A DNA stretch of 64,000 nucleotides, from the NCBI RefSeq assembly GCF_009900745.1, contig NZ_WXVU01000002.1:248001-312000 (forward strand), written 5' to 3'. The notes beneath the pieces are model-generated. The model saw only the letters and a list, made by a program, of their open reading frames with translations, did not search any database and had not been told where the DNA came from. The stretch is from Chryseobacterium sp. c4a. Its GTDB lineage: Bacteria > Bacteroidota > Bacteroidia > Flavobacteriales > Weeksellaceae. A program made the translations under genes and the position numbers. Positions 47,052 to 54,871 of the stretch are shown here, one piece after another (the stretch's first letter is position 1; the number at the start of each line of letters is the position of its first letter).

Positions 47052-47412
47052 AATGATTGTTTTTCTTATAACAAAAATATGGAAATTAGATAAATAACTG
47101 GGGTTTGGAGTGAGGAAAGTAAGGCAGAGAGATTATGAAGTTAGAAGAGGGAAGCTGGAGGTTTCTATTGGTCTTATAACTTAATGTAAGTTGCTCAATA
47201 GATAATTCACTTGGCTCTTCAGTGCTTCTAAGACTTCAATAACTTCCTGTTTCCAGCTTCAGGCTTCCTGCCATTATGAGGAATAGAGCTATTTTGTGAA
47301 GGTTTAGTTTTAAAAAAATCATGTCAATTCGGAAATATATTTTAAATACACCTTTATTATTATGGTTGACATGTTTTTTTTACTTTTGTACAATTCTAAA
47401 AAAATCTGAAAA
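47052..47412. other. Divergent intergenic region with an inverted repeat remnant
   Basis: No gene is seen. GAAGCTGGA (47151-47159) and TCCAGCTTC (47252-47260) are inverse copies 92 bases apart, resembling strings at 10586-10600. Promoter boxes lie at 47072-47079 (reverse strand, ggt) and 47381-47388 (TACTTTTG, forward, for the next gene). Confidence 0.5.
47381..47388 (+). promoter_or_regulatory. -7 box of the threonine dehydrogenase-like gene
   Basis: TACTTTTG, 24 bases before the start at 47413. Confidence 0.5.
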
Positions 47413-48378
47413 ATGGAATCCTATACGGAAAGAATACTGATTACAGGTGCCTTGGGACAAATCGGCACGGAACTTACCAATAGACTTGTTGAAATTCACG
47501 GAGCGGAAAATGTTGTCGCTTCAGGACTGGACAGATGGCAGGAAGGAATTACTTCCGCTGGTCACTATGAAAGAATGGACGTGACGAATACTCAGTTAGT
47601 GAGACAGATCGTAAAAGACTACGACATCACTACAGTGTATCACTTAGCATCGCTTTTATCCGGAACTTCGGAAAAGCAGCCTATTTTTGCGTGGAAACTG
47701 AATCTTGAACCTCTTCTTCATTTTTGTGAAATGGCGAAAGAAGGGCTTCTAAAAAAGATCTTCTGGCCAAGCTCTATCGCTGTGTTTGGAAAAGGAATTC
47801 CAAAACATGATGTAGGACAGGATGTGGTACTGAATCCAACTACCGTTTACGGAATCTCTAAGATGGCAGGGGAGAAGTGGTGTGAATACTATTTCGATAA
47901 ACATGGAGTGGACGTAAGAAGTATCAGATATCCTGGATTGATCTCATGGAAGACTCCGGCAGGAGGTGGAACAACCGATTATGCTGTCGAGATTTTCTAC
48001 AAAGCCATTGAAGAAGGAAAGTATACAAGTTTCATTTCCGAGAACACAGGAATGCCGATGTTGTATATGGATGATGCGATCAATGCAACGCTGAAATTAA
48101 TGGATGCTCCAAAGGAAAGTTTAACGGTTCGTTCATCTTATAATTTAGGTGGAATGTCATTTACTCCAAAAGAATTGGCAGAAGAAATCACGAAAGAAAT
48201 CCCGGATTTCAGCATTGATTATAACCCGGATTTCAGACAGGCAATTGCCGATTCATGGCCGGCTTCAATTGATGATTCTGTAGCTAAAAAAGATTGGGGA
48301 TTGACTTACGATTTCGGAATTTCTGAAATGACGAAAGACATGATCAAGAATCTTAAAGTAAAATTAGCTAAGGATTAA
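47413..48378 (+). CDS. NAD-dependent L-threonine 3-dehydrogenase-like (SDR type)
   Basis: A 321-residue extended SDR enzyme. The NAD loop is LITGALGQIGTEL (around residues 9-21); the catalytic Tyr-Lys is in VYGISKMAGEKWCEYY (around 155-170). YHLASLLSGTSEKQP and RYPGLISWKTPAGGGTTDYAVEIFY match the SDR-type L-threonine dehydrogenases described in flavobacteria and related species rather than sugar epimerases. It would oxidise Thr to 2-amino-3-ketobutyrate. The downstream gene is unrelated by sequence. Confidence 0.78.
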   Translation: MESYTERILITGALGQIGTELTNRLVEIHGAENVVASGLDRWQEGITSAGHYERMDVTNTQLVRQIVKDYDITTVYHLASLLSGTSEKQPIFAWKLNLEPLLHFCEMAKEGLLKKIFWPSSIAVFGKGIPKHDVGQDVVLNPTTVYGISKMAGEKWCEYYFDKHGVDVRSIRYPGLISWKTPAGGGTTDYAVEIFYKAIEEGKYTSFISENTGMPMLYMDDAINATLKLMDAPKESLTVRSSYNLGGMSFTPKELAEEITKEIPDFSIDYNPDFRQAIADSWPASIDDSVAKKDWGLTYDFGISEMTKDMIKNLKVKLAKD

Positions 48379-48462
48379 TAATGTAAAGTAATACTTTAAT
48401 TAAGTATTGTTTTAACATCTGATTTTTAATTTATTATAAACTTTATCTAAAATTTGATTTAA

Positions 48463-49215
48463 ATGATATTATTGACTTTTAACATTGCGAATATTGAGGC
48501 CGAAGTAAAAAGAGGTTCTCAAATTACCGATGGAGATAGGTTGAAAATAACAGAAGAGAATACAAAAGCGATTCTCAGAATTTTAGATATTCATGATACA
48601 AAAGCAAGTTTTTTTGTGGAGATTTCTCTTGCGGAAAAACTTCAAAATCTGATCAAAGCAATTTCATCCCAAGGGCATGAAATTGCTTTTTATAATAAAG
48701 TTTCAAATCTGGAAGAAATTGAAAATGCTAAAAAGAATATTCAGGATCTTTTAGGAAAACAGATCCGGGGAATTCGTCAGAAAGATGTGAAAATTCAACA
48801 GGAAAGTTTGAAGCTTTTGGAGTTTAATTATGTCTCCAATATCGACAATGCGAATATTCTTTTTCCATTCAAACGGCTGAAAAGAGATACCGAAATTACA
48901 GAAGAGGACGGACTAAGTATTGTGCCGGAAAGTATCTCTCCTTACAGTCAATTACCGTACAATGATTTTGTATTTCAGATGCTGCCTATGAACTATTATC
49001 AGAATATGGTATTGGAGACCTTACAGAATGAAGAATTTGTATTGGTCTATCTTAATATCTGGCAGTTTACCGATTTCAATAAATACCGTTTTGATATCCC
49101 GTTTTATCGAAAGTTGTTTTCTGGGAAAAAAATGGAAGATAAACTGGAAGATTTTCTCTCTTTTATCAATGAAAAAGAAATGGCCACTTCCCGTATGAAG
49201 GATTATATTTTCTAG
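48463..49215 (+). CDS. Degenerate polysaccharide-deacetylase-like protein
   Basis: A 250-residue protein with the NodB-type order but lost catalytic residues. TKASFFVEISLAEKLQNLI parallels the ATFFVLG region of deacetylases and SQGHEIAFYNKVS parallels GHEIASHGxxH. The N-terminal Asp-Asp motif reads TFNIAN and the second metal His is absent, so metal-dependent deacetylation looks unlikely. No signal peptide is seen. Function is unknown; a binding or structural role is conceivable. It follows the threonine-dehydrogenase-like gene by 84 bases. Confidence 0.7.
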   Translation: MILLTFNIANIEAEVKRGSQITDGDRLKITEENTKAILRILDIHDTKASFFVEISLAEKLQNLIKAISSQGHEIAFYNKVSNLEEIENAKKNIQDLLGKQIRGIRQKDVKIQQESLKLLEFNYVSNIDNANILFPFKRLKRDTEITEEDGLSIVPESISPYSQLPYNDFVFQMLPMNYYQNMVLETLQNEEFVLVYLNIWQFTDFNKYRFDIPFYRKLFSGKKMEDKLEDFLSFINEKEMATSRMKDYIF

Positions 49216-49371
49216 TATTTTTCAGATTATCTTAAATAAAAAAGCACTTGATTCAAAGACGCTTATTGAGTTATTTGCTCAAAGATATCTTTAGATCAAA
49301 TGCTAATATTTTTATAGGAGTTAGGTGTCTGACACTAAATTGCAACTCGCAAGGTGAAGGTTGTATCTTGC

Positions 49372-50577
49372 TTAACTCAATTCAAAAAGTGTAATCTCTG
49401 GAAGAACCCCAACCCTCCCCGGATATCCTAATACTCCGAATCCTCTGTTTACATACAGTAATTTTCCTTCACTCTCATATAAGTCGGCCCATTTTGGATA
49501 TTTATACTGTACTGGTGACCACTTAATATTTTTAAGATCCAGTCCAAACTGCATTCCGTGAGTGTGTCCTGAAAGGGTTAGATGAATGTTTCCGGGGTGT
49601 TTTTTTACCACATAATCAAAATGAGTAGGGTCATGGCTCATTAGTATTTTTGTGGAGGAGTCGGGAACTCCTTTCAGAGCATCATCAAGTTTTCCAAACT
49701 GTGGAAATGGTTTCAGTCCCCAGTTTTCAACACCAAGGATGTATATTTTCTCTCCGTTTTTCTCAATCACTCTATGTTCGTTTCTCAACATATCAAATCC
49801 TGCCTGTTTCTCATAGTCAATCAGAGTGTCCAGGTTCTTTTTCTTAGCAGCCGGAGAATCCCAGGTTACATAATCTGCATAATCATGGTTTCCTAATACG
49901 GCAAACTTGCCGTCTTTCGCTTTGATTTGTGAAAATAAAGAGATGAATGGTTTAAATTCATCTGCTACATTATTGACCATGTCTCCGGTGAATAAAACCA
50001 GATCAGGTTTTTGTTCGTTGATAAGATCAACAGCGTGCTGTAATTTACTCGGATCAGCAAAACTTCCACTGTGAACATCGGAGATCTGAATGATTTTATA
50101 CCCTGTAAAGCTTTTCGGAAGGTTCGTGAACTTTACTTTTACTTTTCTTACTTTATGACGATACTTGCCAAATGTTATTCCATCAATGAATAGGGCAGAA
50201 AGTACTCCACTCATTCCTAATCCCACAAGACTCAGGAACTTTCGCCTTTCTGGGAAGAAATTCTCAGCAGGTTTTGCAAAACCTATCAGGTAACCTCCAA
50301 TTCTGATGAGATCATCAATTAATAAGAATAAAACAATAAATATTTTTGGAAGTATAAATACCAGAAACAATGAGATCATGATTTGGGCTCTCAGGGTGCT
50401 TCTGTCTGATCTCTGATAGTGGGTGACTTCGTAAGCGAATATTCCATATACGATTAGAGAGATTGCCCAATAGCCGGTTCTTATCCAGAAATTATCGGTC
50501 AGCGTTCTGACAGCCTGATAAATATAAACTTCCAGAAATAGGAAGATTCCGGCAATAATTAAAAAATTCTTTTGCAT
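49372..50577 (-). CDS. Membrane-bound metallophosphoesterase
   Basis: A 401-residue protein with three or four N-terminal membrane helices (about residues 5-130) followed by a calcineurin-like phosphoesterase domain. Metal-site motifs appear in order: QISDVHSGSF, FTGDMVNN, LGNHDYADY, MSHDPTHF and SGHTHGMQFG. YkuE/YpbG-type proteins of this kind hydrolyse lipid-linked phosphates. The ATG at 50577 is the start; a GTG at 50598 falls inside the upstream gene's terminator hairpin. Confidence 0.87.
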   Translation of the reverse strand: MQKNFLIIAGIFLFLEVYIYQAVRTLTDNFWIRTGYWAISLIVYGIFAYEVTHYQRSDRSTLRAQIMISLFLVFILPKIFIVLFLLIDDLIRIGGYLIGFAKPAENFFPERRKFLSLVGLGMSGVLSALFIDGITFGKYRHKVRKVKVKFTNLPKSFTGYKIIQISDVHSGSFADPSKLQHAVDLINEQKPDLVLFTGDMVNNVADEFKPFISLFSQIKAKDGKFAVLGNHDYADYVTWDSPAAKKKNLDTLIDYEKQAGFDMLRNEHRVIEKNGEKIYILGVENWGLKPFPQFGKLDDALKGVPDSSTKILMSHDPTHFDYVVKKHPGNIHLTLSGHTHGMQFGLDLKNIKWSPVQYKYPKWADLYESEGKLLYVNRGFGVLGYPGRVGVLPEITLFELS

Positions 50578-50587
50578 ATTCTGATTC

Positions 50588-50625
50588 AAAAAAAGCACAA
50601 AAGAAGACTTCCTTTGTGCTTTTTT
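50588..50625 (-). terminator. Terminator of the KAS III-like gene
   Basis: The arms AAAAAAGCACAAA and TTTGTGCTTTTTT form a perfect stem 23 bases after the stop on the reverse strand. Confidence 0.85.
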
Positions 50626-50647
50626 ATATTTTTAATTAAAATTATTT

Positions 50648-51715
50648 TTAAGGAAATCTGTAAACGATAGCATTGATGTTCATTCCGGCACCTACCGAAG
50701 TCATCACAATGTTACCATTATCTTTAAACGATTGACCTTCCATTTTTCCTTTAATTATTAAGTCATACATGGTAGGGATTGTTGCAACAGACGTATTTCC
50801 AAGGTCTTGGATGGTCATAGGAGAGATGGCATGATCGTATTCTTTTACATCATAAAGTCTGTGAAGTCTTTCAATCATAGCATAGTCCATTTTAGCATTC
50901 GCCTGGTGGATAAGGATTTTGTCGATGTCCTCAATAGAAAGACCAGCGTCTGTAATGGTATCTTTAATCGCCACAGGAACATTTTTAAGAGCGTATTCGT
51001 AGATTTTTCTACCCAACATTCTTACATAAAGACGTTTTTGATCTACTTCTTTGTTGATAGAAGGCTGGTTCTCAAGGTAATTTAATTCCGGGCCATTGTC
51101 GCAGATCGTGTTGTGAGCAATAATTCCTACATTTTCTTCATCAGTAGCTTTTACAACTACCGCACCGGCACCGTCTGCAAAAATCATTCTGTTTCTGTCA
51201 TGTGGGTCAGTAACACGGCTTAGTGTTTCAGCTCCGATAATAAGAATGGTTTTGGCTACTTTAGCTTTAATCAGGTTATCTGCTAAAATCATACCTTCTA
51301 CCCATCCCGGGCAACCGAAAATCATGTCATAGGTTACACATTTTCTGTTTTTAATTCCTAGTTTGTTCTTTACTCTTGCCGCCATTGTTGGCATAAAGTC
51401 TGCGTAACCGTTCTCAGTAACTTCCCCGAAATTACTAGCGTAAATGATATAATCCAGTTCTTCACCGTCTACCTTTGCGTCCTCAAGGGCAATTTTTGCG
51501 GCTTCATAACCGATCTGTGAGTTGGAAAGATCATCCTCAATGAATCTCCTGTTTTCGATTTCTGTAATTTCTACAAACTTCGCAATGGTCTCTTCCACAG
51601 GCTTTTCAATCTTTACTCCGTCTTCAGTGTAGAACTCGGAATTCATGAAGTAATCTCTACCAATAACTCTGTTAGGAATGTAAGATCCAGAGCCAATAAT
51701 GATCGTATTCGGCAT
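50648..51715 (-). CDS. 3-oxoacyl-ACP synthase III family protein
   Basis: A 355-residue thiolase-fold condensing enzyme related to FabH. The catalytic triad is Cys135 in MIFGCPGWVEGM, His in ILIHQANAKMDYAM and Asn in DLGNTSVATIPTMYDL; the C-terminal TSVGAGMNINAIVYRF is the glycine loop. It differs from FabH in an N-terminal SGSYIPNRVIGRDYFMNSEF region and length (355 against 317), so it may start acyl chains for a specialised lipid, as in aryl polyene or flexirubin-type pathways, rather than housekeeping fatty acids; no such cluster is adjacent. Confidence 0.8.
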   Translation of the reverse strand: MPNTIIIGSGSYIPNRVIGRDYFMNSEFYTEDGVKIEKPVEETIAKFVEITEIENRRFIEDDLSNSQIGYEAAKIALEDAKVDGEELDYIIYASNFGEVTENGYADFMPTMAARVKNKLGIKNRKCVTYDMIFGCPGWVEGMILADNLIKAKVAKTILIIGAETLSRVTDPHDRNRMIFADGAGAVVVKATDEENVGIIAHNTICDNGPELNYLENQPSINKEVDQKRLYVRMLGRKIYEYALKNVPVAIKDTITDAGLSIEDIDKILIHQANAKMDYAMIERLHRLYDVKEYDHAISPMTIQDLGNTSVATIPTMYDLIIKGKMEGQSFKDNGNIVMTSVGAGMNINAIVYRFP

Positions 51716-51741
51716 TCGTTTATATGATTTTTTTAAAGATG

Positions 51742-51749
51742 CAAAGTTA
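51742..51749 (-). promoter_or_regulatory. -7 box of the KAS III-like gene
   Basis: TAACTTTG on the reverse strand, 27 bases before the start at 51715. Confidence 0.5.
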
Positions 51750-51786
51750 ATAATTAATATTAATAACGGAGAATTAAAAATATTAT

Positions 51787-51794
51787 TAAATTTG
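51787..51794 (+). promoter_or_regulatory. -7 box of the 51817 operon
   Basis: TAAATTTG, 23 bases before the start at 51817, divergent from the box at 51742. Confidence 0.55.
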
Positions 51795-51816
51795 CAAAAA
51801 TTGTACTTTACAATCT

Positions 51817-52386
51817 ATGAAAAACAACCCATCCTTAAAAGGCTTACTTATTGCAGGTGTGGCGTTTATCGTTGCCTTTGGGATCTACTTCCTTTTTTTA
51901 GCCAAGAAGAATTATTATGTGGTAGATAATCCTACCCCGAACACGTATTACTTTAAAATCAACAATGGTTCTGAAGGAATTATATCAGCGGGGCAGTATG
52001 TGCATGTGGATTTGAATAAGGGAAAAAACTCTATTCAGGTTTTCGATCAGAATAAAAAAATGCTTTACGATTCGGCATTTGAAGTAAACAAACTTCGTGG
52101 TCTGCTCAATATTGCGCATCAGGATTACTACGTGAATGACCAGTACTACGGGTATAACCTTAAAAAAGATTCGTTATTGACAGCTCTTGACAAGACTGTT
52201 ATTGACGGAAAGGACTACTACGGAGGAGCAAAGCGTTTCAATAAGCTTTACACAGAAGATTTTTACTACAATGTAGATGAAGATTATGACAAAGTGATCA
52301 AAAATGTCCAGCAAGTGGAATCGAGATCAAAGGTATTCAGAAAGCAGGATTACCTAAATTATTATAAAGAATATTACAAGTTTTAA
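51817..52386 (+). CDS. Membrane-anchored protein of unknown function, before ubiE
   Basis: A 189-residue protein with one N-terminal membrane helix (around residues 8-28), then a small beta domain (YYFKINNGSEGIISAGQYVHVDLNKGKNSI, quoted in part) and a Tyr-rich helical end (YYGYNLKKD, YYGGAKRFNKLYTEDFYYNVDEDYDKVI). Tyr makes up a large share of the last 100 residues. No family is recognised. It leads an operon with ubiE and porT; the spacing to ubiE is 3 bases. Confidence 0.7.
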   Translation: MKNNPSLKGLLIAGVAFIVAFGIYFLFLAKKNYYVVDNPTPNTYYFKINNGSEGIISAGQYVHVDLNKGKNSIQVFDQNKKMLYDSAFEVNKLRGLLNIAHQDYYVNDQYYGYNLKKDSLLTALDKTVIDGKDYYGGAKRFNKLYTEDFYYNVDEDYDKVIKNVQQVESRSKVFRKQDYLNYYKEYYKF

Positions 52387-52389
52387 GTT

Positions 52390-53121
52390 TTGACAAAAGA
52401 TATCACTAAAGTTACTCCCTACAATTCTGAGGCTACAAAGAAGAGCCAGGTAGAGGATATGTTCGACAATATTGCGCCGAAATACGACCTTTTGAACCAC
52501 GTTTTATCCATGAAAATTGATGTTTTATGGAGAAATACATTGGTAAAATGGATGAAAAATGATAACCCGCAAGAAGTGCTGGATGTGGCTACAGGAACGG
52601 GAGATCTGGCAATTACAATTGAAAAAGGAACCGGTTCAAAAGTAGTTGGTTTAGATTTATCACAACAAATGCTCAATGTTGGCGTTATTAAAATAAAAAA
52701 ACTTAAATTAGACGGCAAAATTTCCATGCAAAAAGGAGATGCAGAAAATTTACCTTTCGAGGACAATAGATTTGATGCTGTTTCCGTTGCATTTGGAGTA
52801 AGGAATTTTGAGAACCTTACCAAAGGTTTGGCAGAGTTAAGAAGAGTAGTTAAAGATAACAAAAGTGTTTATATACTGGAGTTTTCAAAGGTTGAGGGTT
52901 TCATGGGGCCATTATATATGTTTTATTTCAAAAATATATTACCTGCTATAGGCAGACTGGTTTCCAAAGATAATAGGGCGTATACATACCTTCCGGATTC
53001 TGTAAATGCTTTTCCTTTCGGGGAGAAGATGAAACAAATTCTTTTAGATACGGGATTTAAGAAAGTTGAATATAAAAAACTAAGTTTAGGTATAGCCACA
53101 ATTTATAAAGCAACAAAGTAA
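52390..53121 (+). CDS. ubiE: Demethylmenaquinone methyltransferase
   Basis: A 243-residue UbiE/MenG SAM-dependent methyltransferase for the last step of menaquinone synthesis. VEDMFDNIAPKYDLLNHVLS is the signature N-terminus, VLDVATGTGDLAI is the SAM loop and KVVGLDLSQQMLNVG and DAVSVAFGVRNFENL follow. The start is TTG at 52390; the first ATG lies after the conserved N-terminal motif begins, so the rare start is needed. It is 3 bases after the upstream gene and 3 bases before porT. Confidence 0.93.
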   Translation: MTKDITKVTPYNSEATKKSQVEDMFDNIAPKYDLLNHVLSMKIDVLWRNTLVKWMKNDNPQEVLDVATGTGDLAITIEKGTGSKVVGLDLSQQMLNVGVIKIKKLKLDGKISMQKGDAENLPFEDNRFDAVSVAFGVRNFENLTKGLAELRRVVKDNKSVYILEFSKVEGFMGPLYMFYFKNILPAIGRLVSKDNRAYTYLPDSVNAFPFGEKMKQILLDTGFKKVEYKKLSLGIATIYKATK

Positions 53122-53124
53122 CCT

Positions 53125-53910
53125 ATGAATAAATTTCTATTAAAAGCACTGGTTTTAACCTCAGTAAATGTTGCCGTTTTTGCAAACGCGCAATTTAGAA
53201 CCCGAAACAGAATGGATAAGTTGGAAGATTTCGACGAGCAGAAATTCAGTTGGGGTTTTTATTTGAACGGGAATAAACTGGACTACCGAATTGTACTCAA
53301 TTCCACTTATGGAATGGAAAATAATCAAAATCTCGTTACCAGCACTAAAGAAAGCTATAGCTTCGGTGCCGGACTTATCGCAAAATGGAGATTGAATGAT
53401 TATTTGGATGTAAGAGTAGAACCGGGGTTGCAGTTTGCACAAAGACAGTTGACTTTTAATACACAAGCTAATGATAGATTTCAAGGTGGAACTACTACCA
53501 ACCCTATTTTTACACCAATTCCTTTACAGGAAAAGGATAAAGTAAGGGATATAAAGTCTACATTGGTTGATATTCCGGTACTTTTGGAGCTTCATGGGCG
53601 AAGATGGTATAATTCAAGACCTTATGTTGCAGCAGGGGTGAACTATATTGTAAACCTGCAGTCTAATTCTAGTTCTACAGATGATAACATGCAGCAGATC
53701 TTCAGATCCACTACCCACAACTTTGCGTGGTCAGCAGAAATGGGAATTCAGTTTTATTTCAACAAATTTAAACTGACTCCTGCCATCAGAGGAACATTCT
53801 TCATGAACAATGAGAAAGTGGCTGATAACGCTACTACACCTCCTTATTGGGCTTCTGCTATCTCTACTTTACAGACCAGAGCTGTAATGTTTGTACTGAA
53901 ATTTGAATAA
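53125..53910 (+). CDS. porT: Type IX secretion outer-membrane protein PorT
   Basis: A 261-residue outer-membrane barrel (signal peptide ending near NAQ, residue 23) of the PorT/SprT family, required for type IX secretion and gliding in related bacteria. KFSWGFYLNGNKLDYRIVL, GFGAGLIAKWRLNDYLDVRVEPGL-like stretches and the C-terminal AVMFVLKFE ending in a charged residue follow the family pattern. The order ubiE-porT is also seen in other flavobacteria from general knowledge. It ties in with the T9SS-sorted protein at 30635-32041. Confidence 0.88.
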   Translation: MNKFLLKALVLTSVNVAVFANAQFRTRNRMDKLEDFDEQKFSWGFYLNGNKLDYRIVLNSTYGMENNQNLVTSTKESYSFGAGLIAKWRLNDYLDVRVEPGLQFAQRQLTFNTQANDRFQGGTTTNPIFTPIPLQEKDKVRDIKSTLVDIPVLLELHGRRWYNSRPYVAAGVNYIVNLQSNSSSTDDNMQQIFRSTTHNFAWSAEMGIQFYFNKFKLTPAIRGTFFMNNEKVADNATTPPYWASAISTLQTRAVMFVLKFE

Positions 53911-53934
53911 GAAATTATCATACTAAAAATACTC

Positions 53935-53962
53935 AGGAGATGCTTTTGCATCTCCTTTTTTG
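53935..53962 (+). terminator. Terminator of the ubiE-porT operon
   Basis: AGGAGATGC and GCATCTCCT pair around a 4-base loop, with a T run, 25 bases after the porT stop. Confidence 0.85.
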
Positions 53963-54014
53963 TTGGCAGATCAAAATATAGGACTATTTATTTTTGTTAG
54001 TGTTAATATTTTTT

Positions 54015-54022
54015 TATTTTTG
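54015..54022 (+). promoter_or_regulatory. -7 box that decides the 54050 start
   Basis: TATTTTTG. A longer reading from a TTG at 53960 would be upstream of this box, so the gene starts at the ATG at 54050. Confidence 0.55.
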
Positions 54023-54049
54023 CTTCTAGTTAGAATATACAAACCTGAA

Positions 54050-54352
54050 ATGCTTCAAGATTTAGAAAACAATTTTTCAGAATTAGAGAGAAAAATTTTG
54101 GCTCTCCAAAAGAATTACAGAAATCTTACTGAAAAGTTATCAGAATTAAGTGTTGAGCATGAAGAGCTGAAGATAAAATATGATGAGGAAAGAAGAAGAA
54201 ATCAGGTCTTAGCAGAAGAACAAAAAAATATAAAACTTTATTCAGCAATATCAGGAAATCCTGAACACAATAGGTTAATGAAAAACCATATCAACAGATT
54301 GGTAAAAGAGATTGATTTCTGTATTGCTCAGCTTCAAAACAGTGGATTATAA
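54050..54352 (+). CDS. Coiled-coil protein upstream of zapA
   Basis: A 100-residue protein, mostly a heptad coiled coil (ENNFSELERKILALQKNYRN, LTEKLSELSVEHEELKIKYD) with a C-terminal LVKEIDFCIAQLQNSGL. No membrane segment or signal is present with this start. It overlaps zapA by 1 base (TAATG at 54350-54354). The size, coiled coil and coupling to zapA suggest a ZapB-like or ZapA-partner role in division, as an inference only. Confidence 0.78.
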   Translation: MLQDLENNFSELERKILALQKNYRNLTEKLSELSVEHEELKIKYDEERRRNQVLAEEQKNIKLYSAISGNPEHNRLMKNHINRLVKEIDFCIAQLQNSGL

Positions 54353-54639
54353 TGGAGGTAAGGAGAATAACCGTCAACATTGCAGGAAGAGTGTATCCGC
54401 TGAACGTACCGGCAGCAGAGGAGGAAACTTTGCGTAAGGTAGGGAAGCAGATCGAAAATATGATTAAAGATTTTGAACAGAACTTCGATGTAAGAGATAA
54501 ACAAGATGCTTTGGCTATGTGTGCCCTGAAATTGGGAACCAATGCAGAAGTAGTTTCTCTTAACTACGAGAAAAATATTAATTCAACCAACGAAAGATTA
54601 CAACAGATCAATCAATCGTTGAATGAAATCGGGAAATAG
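54352..54639 (+). CDS. zapA: Cell division protein ZapA
   Basis: A 95-residue ZapA-type protein that bundles FtsZ. ITVNIAGRVYPLNVPAAEEETLRKVGKQIENMIKDF is the N-terminal beta-alpha signature, followed by DALAMCALKLGTNA and a C-terminal coiled coil. It is translationally coupled to the upstream coiled-coil gene and followed by the 6S RNA gene; the order zapA-6S RNA is also found in enterics. Confidence 0.9.
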   Translation: MEVRRITVNIAGRVYPLNVPAAEEETLRKVGKQIENMIKDFEQNFDVRDKQDALAMCALKLGTNAEVVSLNYEKNINSTNERLQQINQSLNEIGK

Positions 54640-54660
54640 ATTTTTTTTCCTGAACAAGCT

Positions 54661-54828
54661 GCCTACAATAATTCTAACACATTAAAGGTAAACTCAACGC
54701 TAAACAATTACCGAACAAATGTCCTCTGAATGGCGTGCCGGTCTTCCGGATTACAGACAGTGGAAATCAGTTCAAATCGTGTTGATTAGGAGTTTACTCT
54801 CAATCTCTGGATTATTGTAGGCTTTTTT
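54661..54828 (+). ncRNA. ssrS: 6S RNA (6S-Flavo type)
   Basis: A 168-base region between zapA and rny. The end arms GCCTACAATAAT (54661-54672) and ATTATTGTAGGC (54811-54822) pair perfectly and are followed by a T run; GGTAAACTC (54687-54695) pairs with GAGTTTACT (54790-54798) and CCGG-TCTT-CCGG (54739-54750) closes an apical hairpin. A long rod with an open middle is the 6S RNA shape, and the position after zapA is conserved in several phyla. 6S RNA binds the RNA polymerase holoenzyme. Confidence 0.82.
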
Positions 54829-54871
54829 TATTTTAAAAGGATATGAATACAATTAAAACTCAATATACATT

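Noticed and set aside
47413..48378. UDP-glucose 4-epimerase
   Set aside because: Although the extended SDR fold is shared, the sequence around SLLSGTSEKQP and TPAGGGTTDYA resembles SDR-type threonine dehydrogenases more, and no sugar genes are nearby.
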